Source: Chlamydoabsidia padenii (lineage: Eukaryota; Mucoromycota; Mucoromycetes; Mucorales; Cunninghamellaceae). Taken from it: a stretch of 64,000 bases of DNA. Location: NCBI GenBank assembly GCA_025330725.1, contig JAIWND010000018.1, positions 186,001 to 250,000 of the forward strand, in the 5' to 3' direction. The translations under genes were made by a program, and so were the position numbers. Numbering within the stretch: the stretch's first letter is position 1; every line of letters begins with the position of its first letter. This document shows, in pieces, positions 22,731 through 35,154 of the stretch. The notes under the pieces were generated by a model that saw only the letters and a list, made by a program, of their open reading frames with translations, was not told the origin of the DNA and searched no databases.

Positions 22731-25167
22731 TCAGCGATTAAAATGGGACAAGAGAAGATTAGTCAATGCACGAACCTGGTTATTTCTTTTGATGAACTTA
22801 CCAGTAGTGTGCGATAGGGTTTGTTCTAACGGAAAGTTAAAAGTTGGAGGAGAAAAAGAGACCTGATGACAAAAAATCCCAGAGCGAGGCTGATTGTTGT
22901 TGATGAGATTGGCGAGATGGTGAATGGCATTGGTGGCGCCGACATCACGATTCCAGACAGTGTTGCAACCTTGGCAGGTCATCATCGAGTATAATCATGT
23001 ATCGTCGTCAATCTTCTTGTTTATCATATTTTCCCCCTTACACCGAGAGCACACCTGGATACAAATAATATAAGTGATGGTCAGAATAGTGAATGATCTT
23101 TTCACCATTTATTCTTACCTTGGATGTGTATGTTTCATTGATTGGTGCAATGACCAACGTACCAGTCATTTCTGCTTGCTTGAGGACCTTCTTGGAACGA
23201 GTGATCATCCCTGGTTGCGAGCCGCGCATTGTCATAATGGCGCTACCATCCCCCATGGCCAACAAAGGGATTGCTTCATTTTTTTTTTTTTTTTTTTGAT
23301 ACGACACATGGTGGAACCGGCTATCATAAAAGGATTGATGCAAGTCAATTGTTTTGTCTATTTAGCTTTACTTACAAAGTATGAAGGGATGTTGAAGTGG
23401 GGCGATTGGTGAGTGTAGTTTGTTTTGAATTTACATCATATTTTTTTTTTTTTCCACCATTGATAAAAGTATTCACTACTTCTTGATCCATTCTTTGTCG
23501 ACCAGAGTAATTCCCCAAACGTTCCTTTGCAAAGAGTTCATTTCCATAGTGTTGTTTCAAATCAGGCAAATGTCGAAAAAGATATTTAGCTGCTGCTAGA
23601 TGTAATAATGATGAGCTGGTCTTGCTGGTGAGTAGGTTCGTCTGGATATTAATAATGTTGTCCGTTAGTCGACGCTTTTGATCCTGTTGTCTTTGTGTTG
23701 ACCAACTTTTAGCCCGCCAGAGAAGATTGCATATCGATAAGAGATAAGGAAGAAGGAGGGTCATCTTGTGTGTGCCATGGGGATCGGTTGAATAGAGTTG
23801 ATGATCAGAGTATGCTTGAGTAGGTTGAGGTGTATTGTGGTCGTAATGCCCTGATAGACGAGGGTTTAATTCAGAGTATATACCATCAGTTACATTATGG
23901 ACGGTATTTGGAGTCGTAGTGGGTACCCAACTGAAGAAGTGATATTCCCACCGATATTTAGATGCCCCACAATTTCAGCTTCGTCAGTAGTAAACAGGCT
24001 TGCCGTAATAACCATATCCTTCTTCCACCAGAAGAGGCAACACCATCAACTTGGATATAACCTTGTACAAAGATGTTTCAACCAGAAGATACTTCACTAT
24101 TTCCAGCAGAATAGATATAGCCAAAGCCGTCCAATGATCCAGTGCACCGTATTGTACCAGTAGCTAGAAGATTCCCAGTCATGATGAAGTTTCCTGCTAA
24201 AGTCAGGTCCCCAGTATGAGTCATGTTCCCGTCATGTATGGTATTTGCAAGTTGTGACGCTGACGTTCCAGGTTGTTGGTGTTCGGGAGAGACATTTGCG
24301 GAAGAACTATGAATGGAGAGTAGTTGGGGAGTGTTCATAGCAGGTACGGTATCATCATCAATATCCATCTGGAGAGCATCACCATCATCACCACCTTGAG
24401 GAGGACCAGGAGGAGCATTTCTCAGCGGGTTGTCATATTCCAGTTGTTTAAGAATATAAAAATCAATGAATATTCGAGTTTTGGTTGCCACATTTCGTAC
24501 ATATTCCATTAATTGAGTCGTATTCTTATCGAAGTTTGCCTTTTCAACGCCAAAGTCACCTTTCTAGTCGCCATTGAATCCATATATGCCATTTATGATG
24601 CCCGCCTTGGTCGCCTAATGATCCGGACCATGTGATGACTTTGAGCTGCTCCACTTTGTTGTTTTCATATCGCCGTTGATTGACACACGTTGGACATCGC
24701 CGCACATCGTTGTTGTTGGGCGCAAATCAGCCGCACCTGTCACTTTTTGTGCTTTCACTGTGGCTTTACTTGCTTTGGATAGTTGTCATTTGCTTGTTCT
24801 TGATGTATCTACGAGACTACATGGTGATTAGTAAATTATTTTCATAGAGAGTTGATGCCATTGATTCACTTACCAGTTTGACATCATTGTAAGTTACGTT
24901 TGTTCAGGGAGCAATGGCGGGATCTACTATCTTGATGACCAACTTGACCACATTTGGTGCATTTTGCTAAAAGAGTAAAAAGAGTTGTTAGTTTCAGATT
25001 GCTACAACTTCAATTAGTTTAATAGTACTTACGAAGAGAGGGGCCAGGATTTCCGTCTTCTACTAGTCGTGCTCTTGTTAATCGTTCCGCTTCGTCTTGC
25101 TTCAATTTTAGAATAATGTCATACCCTAATAAGGATCAGAAGGACTGCTAGTGGTTTCAGAGGACAT
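22731..25167 (-). pseudogene. Fanzor (eukaryotic TnpB-like RNA-guided nuclease) pseudogene
   Basis: Minus-strand pieces in family order identify a Fanzor. A zinc-knuckle-like CTKCGQVGHQDSRSRHC lies near 24955, then MEYVRNVATKTRIFIDFYIL near 24509-24450. Next come ELFAKERLGNYSGRQRMDQE (about 23540) and LLAMGDGSAIMTMRG (about 23260), then NETYTSK joined by an intron to VCSRC. The end is CQGCNTVWNRDVGATNAIHH (about 22975-22920), the C-terminal zinc ribbon with the RuvC-III Asp (NRD). The frame is broken: a TAG lies about 13 codons after the ATG at 25167, two TAGs fall near 24620 and 24570, and a TGA sits between the two CxxC pairs near 22998. Fanzors are transposon-encoded relatives of TnpB/Cas12; this copy cannot make a full protein. 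A repetitive Gly/Thr-rich stretch interrupts it (see findings). Confidence 0.78.
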
Positions 25168-26439
25168 GAGTTTAACATTAATAAAAGGTTCGTGAGAAAG
25201 GGAAGGGAAAGAGGTACAACAACAAAAAAAAAAGTATAGTTTCATACTTATGATCGGGATTTAAATATCTCGCTTTAACGCATTTAGAATCAACCAACGC
25301 AGATGCTTTTAAATACGTCAAACAAGTGAATGAGTTCAAGCAATATATACTACCTCTATTCTATTGGATCGACTATAATCAAGAAGAAGTAAATGAAACC
25401 GGGTTTGTATTAGCATAGAATATAGTGTAGTTGCAGTATCCCCTTTTCTTTTATTACATGCGATACTATCAATACATGAAGGAAGAAACACTTTTTTTTT
25501 TTGAACATTCAACACATCTCACCCCTTACCACATGTCTGTATATTCAATTTAAAAATCCAAACCCTTCCCAATCCATGCCATCTACTTCTCTGAAATAAA
25601 TATTAAAAAAAAAGACATTGTTTTATTCAATAAAGTCTATATATACCAATTACTAAGCTACTACTAATAATAAGCAAATCTGGATCCCTATGTAGGCTAT
25701 AGTTTCCTAATACGGTTGCTTTCGTTTTCTGCTTGTTGCGGCAGCGTTGATTCCAGCCTTTTGTCCAGTAAATGCACCAAGCATTAAACCACTACGTTAC
25801 TTTGTCAAATTATTAAAAGGGGGAGGGGCTTACCTTCCGCCTGGTTAGTATCATAAATGTCTAAAGTATTCCAACACTGTAAGCTGAAATGTTTCAAGGT
25901 GTTCATCGTGATGAGTACCTTCATGTCGTTTCTGCAAGTCGTAGAAGAACCACCAGATCAAGAACCTTCCGCGATTACAACCCATACACAAGATGTCTAT
26001 AAAGTAAATGTTGATTATGTTTGTTTCTTTGTTATATTTCATACTTTTCTTTGTCTTACTTTATACATGTCGCCACCAATACAATGTTGTCAATGTTTTT
26101 TACTTGACAGTAGAATTAAAACGAAAGAAGACTAGATCAAAGATCTCTCCACTGGGTGATGGAAAATGAAGAGTCTGGTCGGGTTTTCAATTAGTGAAAA
26201 TCGTGCAGTGCTAACCTGACACCTTACCGATGAGAACAAAATTTATTTTCAAATCCCGATGAGCCGCCGGTTCCAACTGCTCATAAAAAGCTTTTTTTTT
26301 TTTTTTTTCTTTCATCGTCATCCTTCTTGCTCTTGTTTTACAATTTACTTTTTATCTATACAACTCTTACGCTTGGATATTCCATCGCCTCACACACACA
26401 CATATATATATACATCCACCTTTCCTAATAAATACACTC
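25168..26439. other. Intergenic region before the TBL1-like gene
   Basis: Mostly AT-rich spacer. A possible terminal exon on the minus strand is listed separately. An exact copy of the recurrent motif lies at 26246-26258, 182 bp upstream of the TBL1-like ATG. A T run (26292-26308) and CA/TA microsatellites (26391-26411) precede that gene. Confidence 0.45.
25707..25791 (-). CDS. Possible last exon of a small unrecognised protein
   Basis: After a possible acceptor (GTAACGTAG at 25800-25792), the minus strand reads GLMLGAFTGQKAGINAAATS, a short basic tail, and TAG at 25707-25709. A donor-like AAG|GTAAGC lies upstream near 25833. The Gly-zipper-like start and basic tail look like a small membrane protein, but no complete upstream exon could be assigned. 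This is weak evidence. Confidence 0.22.
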
Positions 26440-28535
26440 ATGGCGCTGACTAGTGAACAAGTCAATGCTATTGTTTATAAATACTTGCAAGAGTCAGGTA
26501 AGCTACTCTAAAATAAAAATGAAAAGACTGCAAGTCGCTCAACATTTTAACCTTCTTAGGTTTCCGCCACTCTTCATTTGCCTTTCACCATGAAAGTATG
26601 GTGGAAACATCTGCTTACCAAGACACGACTATCCCACCAGGCATGCTCATCAATGTGATCCACAAAGGTTTACAGTTTATGGATATTGAAGCTCATATGA
26701 ATGCGGTAAGTCTTGACATGATCTAAACACATTAAGAAAAAAAAAAAAAAGACTCACACTTTTTATTTGTTAGGATGGCGAACTGATCGAATGTAGTGCG
26801 CCTTTTACTTTGTTGGGACCACACACCTGCGACTTGACGAAAAAAGAGACACCTGAACAAACCTCATCTCCACCTCTTGCGAAACGACAACGAAAAGAAG
26901 ACCGATTGGATAAAAAGGAACGGGAAAAACGACCACGGAAGGAGGAAGTGATGATGGAAGATACTACTGAAACACAACCATCCTCTTCTTCGGTAACCAC
27001 ATTGTCACCTACAGATGTAGTACCACCATCGAATGGGAACGAAGCACCAACCACTACGAGCGGTGAAGATGGCAAGTATAATAAAAAGTGTAGGGTGGGG
27101 GGGGAAATGATGACTGACTAACGTGTATTTTGGAATGTTAATAGTAGTGATGGAGTCCAAAGAAGAAGAACCTCCAGTAACAAAGACACCAAATAGGATT
27201 GATCCCTCTGAAGCAGTAATATTGTCAGGACACCAAAGCGAAGTATTCTGTTGCTCTTGGAATCCTGTGGTATCAAATTTGCTTGCATCTGGGTAATGTA
27301 TAAAAAGAATCAGGGGAAGGAGAGATGGCAATATTATATTAATTCATGGGTGATTTATTATGTGATATACATAGCTCTGGGGATGCAACAGCAAGATTAT
27401 GGAATGTACCTGATACCAATGCTCAAGTGACTGAACCGATCGTCTTGAATCATTTACCAAACTTGAATGATAGTAAAGATGTGACATCACTAGGCTGGAA
27501 TGTAAGTAGAATACTATATAGATGACTGAAGATAGAATGGAATACAAAAACTCTCTCTCTCTTTATATTAGCCATCTGGGACTTTATTGGCTTCAGGATC
27601 TTATGATGGACAAGCACGTATCTGGACACAAAAAGGACAACTTCGATTTGTGATGGAACAACACCGGGGACCTATCTTCTCTATCAAATGGAATGGGAAA
27701 GGTGATTTGGTACTTAGTGGAAGTGCGGACACGACAACTGTGGTTTGGGATCCAAAAACTGGTGAAATGAAACAACAATTTGAATTACATAGCCGTAAGT
27801 CAATATTAGATGCATCTCCTCTCTTTGTTATTGATGCATTCTTACTCTTCTTCTTTATCTATAGTGGCTATTTTAGATGTGGATTGGATGGATAATACGA
27901 CCTTTGCCTCATGCTCATCTGACAAGATTATCTATGTATGCCGTGTAGGATCCACAGAACCATTGAAAACTTGGGTAGGCCACGAAGATGAAATCAATGC
28001 CGTGAGATGGGATCCCCTAGGCAACTATTTGGCCTCCTGTTCCGACGATAAAGCGACCAAAATCTGGTCATTGGACTCTGATCAACCTATACAAGAAATC
28101 CATGGTCATCAACTCCAGATCTATACTTTGCAATGGGCACCCATAAACGACGACGGACGATCACCTCGGTTATTGGCAACAGCAAGTTTTGATGCGACAA
28201 TACGATTATGGGATGCATTGGCAGGCACTTGTCTACGTGTGTTTGAACATCATACCGAACCTGTGTATTCCATCTCGTTTAGTCCTGATGCACGCTATTT
28301 GGCTTCGGGTAGTTTTGACGAATTATTAAATGTATGGGATATCAAGACGGGTGCTCTTCAAAAGACGTTTCGTGCTGATGGTGGGGTGTTTGAAGTCCAT
28401 TTTAATAAAGATGGATCTAAATTGGCGGCTTCTACTTCAAATAAACAGGTAAATGTAAAGAATCTTCTATGCATACATCAACTAACATTATGTTTTTTTT
28501 TAAACTAGGTGGTGATTCTTGATATGAAAACTTAG
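26440..28535 (+). CDS. TBL1: TBL1/SIF2-like LisH-WD40 corepressor subunit
   Basis: Eight exons (26440-26497, 26560-26705, 26774-27071, 27145-27292, 27375-27501, 27572-27794, 27865-28448, 28509-28535) give 536 aa. The N-terminus ([20 protein letters not shown]...F) is a LisH tetramerisation motif as in TBL1X/TBL1XR1 and yeast Sif2. A charged, Lys/Glu-rich linker follows. From about residue 190 there are WD40 repeats with GHQSEV...W, TARLWN, ARIW, TVVWD, KIWS, IRLWD and NVWD. In animals these proteins belong to NCoR/SMRT complexes, and Sif2 is a subunit of yeast Set3C. Intron 3 is a GC-AG intron (donor G|GCAAGT at 27072), which is needed to stay in frame. Confidence 0.92.
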
Positions 28536-29094
28536 GTTACGTAGTTAGTCGTTAGATTTGTAGTATTCCCCCTCCCCCCCCACACACACACACCGATAAT
28601 GTATTACTGTATATTGTTTATGACTTGGGCAGATCACTCCTTCCCTTTTTATTTTATTTTATTGACACACATTTGATTTTTATGTAATAAAGATATATCA
28701 TGATCGGCCACATTAACCGAAACGTGAAATGATGATGATTCATTTTGACCTTTTGTTGTGTGACGAGATTAGATTTGTTTTGCAAGAACCATTCTTTGTA
28801 TCTATCTTCCAGTTTGTTCTATTCATTGGGACATCATATCCCGATACACACACACAAAAAAAAAAAAAAGATCCAAATTAGGATTAATGTTATTTTCGAT
28901 CCCCGCTCCCGTCCGTCCTTCCCCCCCCCCCGGAATCTTTTTTTCCTTTCCTTCTTCCTTCTTTCCTTTGAAACATCTTGACTGATTCTTTTTCTTTACT
29001 TGGAACCTAATAACAACTTGCACACACGATTCCATCACTAGAGGTAGACGAACAAGTGGGTATATTATACTTGAACTCCTGACGACAAATCAAG
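28536..29094. other. Spacer between the TBL1-like gene and an acidic membrane protein gene
   Basis: It contains the TBL1-like 3' region with AATAAA-like sequence near 28686, CA and poly-C runs (28565-28592, 28921-28931), and the pyrimidine-rich promoter of the next gene. No gene is seen. Confidence 0.4.
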
Positions 29095-29981
29095 ATGAAA
29101 CGATGGCTCATAGGTTTAGTGTTGACGCTGGTAATGACTCTGGTGACAGCCATTGAACCTACTTGGCAAGCTAATGTGGTGGACGAGTTAACAAGGGATG
29201 AATGGCCAGTTGATGATGACACAATGGACCAAGACGAACTTGTATACGAAATGGAAGCACTTGAGGCGGAACGGCTAGAAGAACAGTTACTCAGCAGCAA
29301 CAATGACAATTTGGCCGACTTGGAAGAAGAAGAGGATGATGTGGACCAGGACGATATTGAAGAAGAAGAAGAAGAAGACGATGATGGAATGGTATATGAC
29401 GTGCAACAACAAGAAGAAGAAACGATACAATCAGATCCATTCGATGATGACCAAGTGATGGTATCACCACCACCAACCTATGATAACCATGTAAAGGCAA
29501 CAACGACACTCCAACAACAAGAAGAGCTGGACTTGGAAGACTTGGACCAATCGATTGTGGATACCTTACAGGCCGCTCTGGATATTGTGAAACAAGATCG
29601 ACCGAGACGGTTTATACCAATCAGTATCAACAATGATACGATATTGACAACAACAAAGACAACAACAACATCATCATCCTTTTTTGTGTCCTTACTCCAT
29701 TACTTGATATCTTGGACATCGTATAGTGGTCTTGGTATCCTTCTTACCCTGGTTATTCTCCTTTTATTAAAAAGATACAAGGTTAGTTTCGAAAAAAAAA
29801 AAAAAAAGTTACTGGGTCCACTGACTAAACAAATCTTTTCCTTTTTTAGCAACGATCCATCCGAGATCACCATCAATTACCGGTAAAAAACGATGTGTGG
29901 CAAAATTATCGCTAACTCTTTCTCTTCTTTTTTTTCTTTTAGAGTTACTCTGTTTACAAACAAAAAAGTAGTGTAGATTGA
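29095..29981 (+). CDS. Secretory-pathway acidic single-pass membrane protein
   Basis: Three exons (29095-29781, 29850-29882, 29943-29981) give 252 aa. A signal peptide (MKRWLIGLVLTLVMTLVTA) is followed by a strongly acidic region with long Glu/Asp runs (about residues 60-110) and Gln/Thr-rich segments. A transmembrane helix (LGILLTLVILLLL, about 213-226) precedes a short basic cytosolic tail (KRYKQRSIRDHH...). I do not recognise a family. The acidic lumenal region resembles low-affinity calcium-binding or chaperone-associated ER proteins in composition only, so no function is assigned. The splice junctions are phase 0 and the frame is maintained to TGA. Confidence 0.7.
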
Positions 29982-30538
29982 TGGACTCTGGTCCTCCCCC
30001 CCCTTTATGTATATCATTTATCTTTTTGCTCCCCCTTTTTTACACCATTATCATTGATTATTATTATATGTTGAATAAACAAATGATGTATTTTATTTAT
30101 AGTTGTATATGCATGTATGTTGGTACGCCCTTGTTGCTCAAGAACGAACGGTTGGACACAGGTCAAATTGAAACTCCGGTATGAAATCAACAAGGAATAA
30201 AGTAGGATAGTGCTAAAATACCACTATTTTAAATGAAGGGGGGGATGTGAAAATGATGGCATGTTGTTGCCGGAAAGGTAAACGGTTTAAAGGGCTCGAG
30301 TCCAGAATTCCATGTGACGCTTGAAAATGCGGCCAAAAAAAAAAAAAAAAAAAACTGCATGAAAAAAGAATATAAAAGTTCAGACCAGCCATTTTAGATT
30401 TTCCCTCTTCTTCCCTCTAAGAATCACTTTTTACCCACTCCCTTTTTTTCTTCTTCTCTCCTTCTTTATCTTTGCCCCCCCCCTTTTGTTTATCACTTTT
30501 TTTTTTTTTTTTTAAACTTTTTGTAGGGGTGTCTTACC
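29982..30538. other. Spacer before the SKT5-like gene
   Basis: No gene is seen. The last 160 bp form a pyrimidine-rich leader (T/C runs) ending in TTGTAG|GGGTGTCTTACC-ATG. That TTGTAG could be the acceptor of a 5'-UTR intron. Confidence 0.4.
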
Positions 30539-32523
30539 ATGTTACAACAACCCATTACTCCATCTTCACATTCACCATTGTCGCTTCATGATGTAAAGAA
30601 AGCACCCATTAGATTACCTTCCACGTCTTCTATTGTAAAGAAGCCTTTACCAACGCCACGGTCATCAGTGGCTGCCACTCCACGTCTACCATCAAGTAAA
30701 GAAAAACAACCAGTCAACAAGTTGACCATACCAACGCATATACCCACAGATCCTTCCACTATTTTTACCTTGACACCACTCTCACTTCCTGACTCGCTCA
30801 GTCAACAACAAGCAGCTACGACGGATGAACGTCCACTAACCTCACCTAATACAACACCACCTACTAACCATATATCACCACCCATGTCACCTACACTTCA
30901 ACAAATGCATTCTCCTTCCTCCATGAGTCTGTATTCCATGGGCAGCGAACAACTATTGGATCATTCTCATTTAAAACCGGGTGGAAATGCTTCTCTTTTA
31001 TCTTATGCTACCACCATCAATATGTATCGCACCAATGCTAAAAAGACGAACGATGTGGAAATCCAATGCGACTTTGCCATCTTTTTGGTAGAAGCGGCAA
31101 AACGATTACTTGGTGATGTGGATGAAAACAACAACAATACTAATAGTACTACTACTACTGGAAGTGAAGACAATAGTAACTCGTGTGAAGAAAGTAGCAA
31201 TAATGATGATGATGATCAGCAAGGTGGGAATCGTCATTCTGCTTCTGCTTATCTGACTGAAGCGGAAAAACTATTAAAACAGGTGGCAAGTCATGGTCAT
31301 AGTCCTAGTCAATACTATTTGGCCAACATGTATTCCTCTGGTCTTTTACATAAATCAAGTAAATGCGAATATGACAAGGCATTTCCACTTTATGTACAAT
31401 CTGCGAAACATCATCACCCTGATGCTGCTTATAGGTAAAACACTTTATTATATTAAGGAGGTGGTGACTAACTGGGAAAAATAAAAAACCATTGTGAATT
31501 CTTCTTTACTTTATGTATAGAACGGCAAAATGTTATGAAGATGGTTTAGGAACTCGGCGTGATAAAGCAAAGGCAGTCCAATTCTATAGGTAAACAAACT
31601 ATAAAAATCTACACACACACACACACACACATCCCTCTTCTCCTTCTTACTTTGCCCCCACTCCTTGTTTTATATGTATCCCTATGCATTACTCACCCAT
31701 CATTCATTTCGGGGGGGGTGGCACTATTTTTAGGAAAGCGGCCACATTAAATCATCCTGGGGCAATGTATCGACTTGGTCTGGCGGAGATGAAAGGCGAT
31801 CTTGGCATGTCTATCAATATCCGGGATGGACACAAATGGCTCAAACGATCGGCAGAAGCAAGCACAACAGAATACCCTCATGCATTACACGAATTAGCAC
31901 ATCTTCACGAACGAGGTGTGGCCTCGATCATTTTCCAGGACCACGATTATGCCATTCGGTTATATCAAGATGCCAGCGACTTGGGGTATGCGCCGTCTTG
32001 TTTCCGATTGGGTGAATGTTACGAATTCGGTCGCCTGGGCTGCGCTGTGGATCCTCGTCAATCGATGCATTACTATGGCTTGGCTGCTGAACAAGGCCAT
32101 CCTCATGCTTGTTTTGCCCTCACGGCGTGGTACTTGATTGGTGTCCCGGGTGTCATGCCACCTTGTGACGAACAAGCGTTTGCGTGGGCCATGCGTGCTG
32201 CTCATCAAGGTCTGGCTCGGGCGGAATATGCCGTGGGGTATTTTTATGAAGTGGGGATCGGGATCGAAAAAAATCAGTCTTTGGCTTGGGAGTATTATCA
32301 AAAGGCAGCTGGTCATGGTGAAAAACGAGCGATGCAACGTATTCAACAAGCTGGTGGTGCTTATACTTTGGATCCTCCTACGCCTTGTGCCTCTGAATCT
32401 TCGTTATCCACTTCATCACAACAAAGACGGCAGTCGTCTACTGGCTCGGTGTCTTCTGATGGTTGGGTCAAGAAATGGAAACGAAAATTGAGTTGGACAA
32501 GATCTTCTTCTACTCACTTATGA
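30539..32523 (+). CDS. Sel1-repeat protein, SKT5/CHS4-like chitin synthase activator
   Basis: Three exons (30539-31434, 31521-31589, 31734-32523) give 584 aa. The first 200 residues are Pro/Ser/Thr-rich and disordered. From about residue 240 to 515 there are successive Sel1-like (TPR-related) repeats, for example YYLANMYSSG, AKCYEDGLGTRRDKAKAVQF, MYRLGLAEMKG, SCFRLGECYEFG and AVGYFYEVGIG. This layout is that of fungal Skt5/Chs4 family proteins, which activate and localise a chitin synthase. The C-terminus ends SSSTHL, so there is no CaaX box; the yeast protein is farnesylated. Other Sel1 proteins of fungi share the layout, so the exact role is inferred. Confidence 0.82.
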
Positions 32524-33815
32524 TCAAACTCTATGCGACATGGATTATGGCCCCTTCTGTTATTACAACCCTTTCGTTATCTATATTATCTAACTTTATA
32601 CTTGTCTTCCCATTCATTGATTTCCTCCCATAGTATACATATCACATATTATTGCTACTCTTTTTGTTTGGGTCCATTCCATCAATAATAAAAATAAAAA
32701 ATATCATTTATACTTTATCATCCAATCAGACAACATGATCTAAACTGAAATGTATGTATGCAGACCATCAATCCCTGGATCAATCAAAATGCAAACACGG
32801 ATGCATGTGTGTCGGCAAATGAAAACAATAAAGACTCAGTCGTATTCATTATTCCCGGTTGTGTTGAAAATACATAGTGGACTGAAACTCCGCCAGCATG
32901 ATAGTTGTTTCAAACCCCGAATGCTCACCCTGTGATAGTAGAATCATGTTGGTTTCATCTACCTTATTTATCTAATGGATCATCTTTGCCTTTTACAGCA
33001 ATCAAAAAGTAATACCGATCCAGTGGTTTTTGATTTCGGAGATCCTTGTTGACATTTGTTTTTATTTGGGGGGGGGAGAGGAGGATATCGAAGGTAACGA
33101 CGCACTGATGAAGAGGGCGAGTTACCATGTGAAGAACAGATTATTATTTTTTGACGGGTACGATGGAATAAAAGGTGAACTATGAATCATGATATCATCA
33201 TCGTCATTCATTGCGATGCGGGATTTGAAAATAGTCGTTACATACAGGTAATAAGATCATATCAGGCAACATGATAGAAATCAATGATTTTTGATGAGGG
33301 ACGATAAGCGTGGTGACCCTGATGAGTTAGTTTATCTTTTTTTTTTGTTTTATCAATGGGCTCATTGAACCCCCGCTACTATCATCCCCGCCGTCTTGTC
33401 CTTTTTCGCTTCACTACCTACGTCATAGAGCTGTTCTTTCAGGGTGCTGTTTCTATAAAGTGCGTCCTTCTCAATCACGTTTTTTTTTTTTTTTTCCATC
33501 TCCTCCCCCACATACAAAAAGTGTTCCCAGTTACCTTGTATGTGTGTGTTTTTTTTTTACCTCCCTATTTAAATCAATTAAATAAAGTAGACCCTGAGGT
33601 TACCTTTTAATAGTATGAGCTGTCAAAAAAAAAAACGAGACAAGAAAATTAAGGTTGGCGGTACTTGAATTGTTCACGGGGTACCCAGGCAAGACGACTC
33701 ACTTAATCAATGCCCGTTTTTCAAATTCCGTTTTTGATCAGTTTCAATTTATAGGGGGATTTTTTTTTTCCCTCTTTTTTTTTTCCTTTCCACATTCACC
33801 TTTTTATCCATCATC
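32524..33815. other. Intergenic region with several recurrent-motif copies
   Basis: No gene is supported over 1.3 kb. The recurrent motif appears at 32908-32919 (TTTCAAACCCCG), 33219-33230 (exact, reverse) and 33718-33730 (TTTCAAATTCCG, about 90 bp before the next ATG). T runs occur near 33481 and 33761. Confidence 0.45.
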
Positions 33816-35154
33816 ATGTCTGCTGAAAACACTCCTTCTGCTACTACTCCTACTGTGACCACTCCTAATGTCAGTACGCCTACCACTGATACTCGTGAAC
33901 TCGCTGCTCATTTTGCCGCCACTCTGGGTCAATTGTCTTCTGCCAACAATGAAGAACCTGCTCACCAAAGCAAGGATTATGCTTTACTACGTGATCCTGT
34001 GATTCATAACGAACGGTTGGATTCTATTCGTCAAAAGAAAGGTTATATCATTGATATGGATGGTGTTATTTATCACGTAAGTATAGAGGAACGCAACCCT
34101 CCTCCTAAACTAAACTCCATTTTTTTTTTTTTAGGGAAACAATCTTTTGCCTGGTGCTAAAGAATTTGTTGACTTTTTACAAGCAAACAACAAAAAGTTT
34201 ATCTTTTTAACCAACAACTCTGCTCCTACCCCCCGTGAATTGCAATCTAAATTACAACGTCTGGGTATTGATGTTACTGCTGATCATTTCTTCACTTCTG
34301 GTCAAGCTACTGCCTACTTTTTAAAATCCCAAATGCCTGAAGTAAGTCATATATATATATATATAAAAGTTGATATGTTAATCCTTTTCTTTTAAGGGTG
34401 GTACTTGTTTTGTGATTGGTGAACCTGGTCTTGCCTATGCGTTATACGATATGGGATTCTTCATGAATGATCATAACCCTGATTATGTCGTTCTTGGTGA
34501 AAGTGCCAGCTACAACTTTGAAAACCTCACCAAGGCTGTCCAATTGGTTCAAAACGGTGCCAAGCTGATCTCTACCAATTTGGATGTGGAAACATTGAAC
34601 TCCAAGGGTCAAAAGATTCCTGCTACCGGTTGCTTCACTACTTGGTAAGTCATTCCATCCTATATAATGGATGTAAACTAACTCCTTTATTGGCTAGTGT
34701 TGAATTGGTGACCAAGACCAAAGCTTTCTATTGTGGTAAACCCTCAGCCTTGATCATGCGTTATGCCCAACGTGTGCTTGGTTTGAGTCGTATTGAAACT
34801 TGTATTATCGGGGACCGTATGGATACAGAGTAAGTCATTTGGAGGGAGAGGAATAGTAGGATACTCATATAATCCTTTTTTTTTCCCTAACATAGTATTG
34901 TGGCTGGTATCACTTCTGAAATCGATCCTGTCCTTGTATTGTCTGGTGTTACTACTATGAACGAATTATCTAGTTTTGCCTACCGACCTTTTGTTATTTT
35001 GGGCGGTGTTTATGAAATCCCTAATGAAGATGAAAAGAACATTGTATCCGAAACTGATATGGAAGAAGCCGCTAGACGGGTAAGCCAAAATGGAAAAAGA
35101 TGAAAGAGATGGGTGAATACTAACCAATCCAATAAATAGGCCTCCTATCTCTAA
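33816..35154 (+). CDS. HAD-superfamily phosphatase, PGP/4-nitrophenylphosphatase (NagD-like) type
   Basis: Six exons (33816-34076, 34135-34341, 34397-34644, 34698-34829, 34896-35079, 35140-35154) give 348 aa. Motif I is IIDMDGVIYH (nucleophile Asp80, Asp82), motif II is FLTNNS, motif III is the Lys in CGKPS, and motif IV is GDRMDTDI, completed across intron 4. This is the HAD type IIA (NagD-like) layout of eukaryotic phosphoglycolate / p-nitrophenyl phosphatases, which dephosphorylate 2-phosphoglycolate and glycerol 3-phosphate. A Thr/Pro-rich tail of about 30 residues precedes the domain. The last exon encodes only four residues and the stop. Confidence 0.9.
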
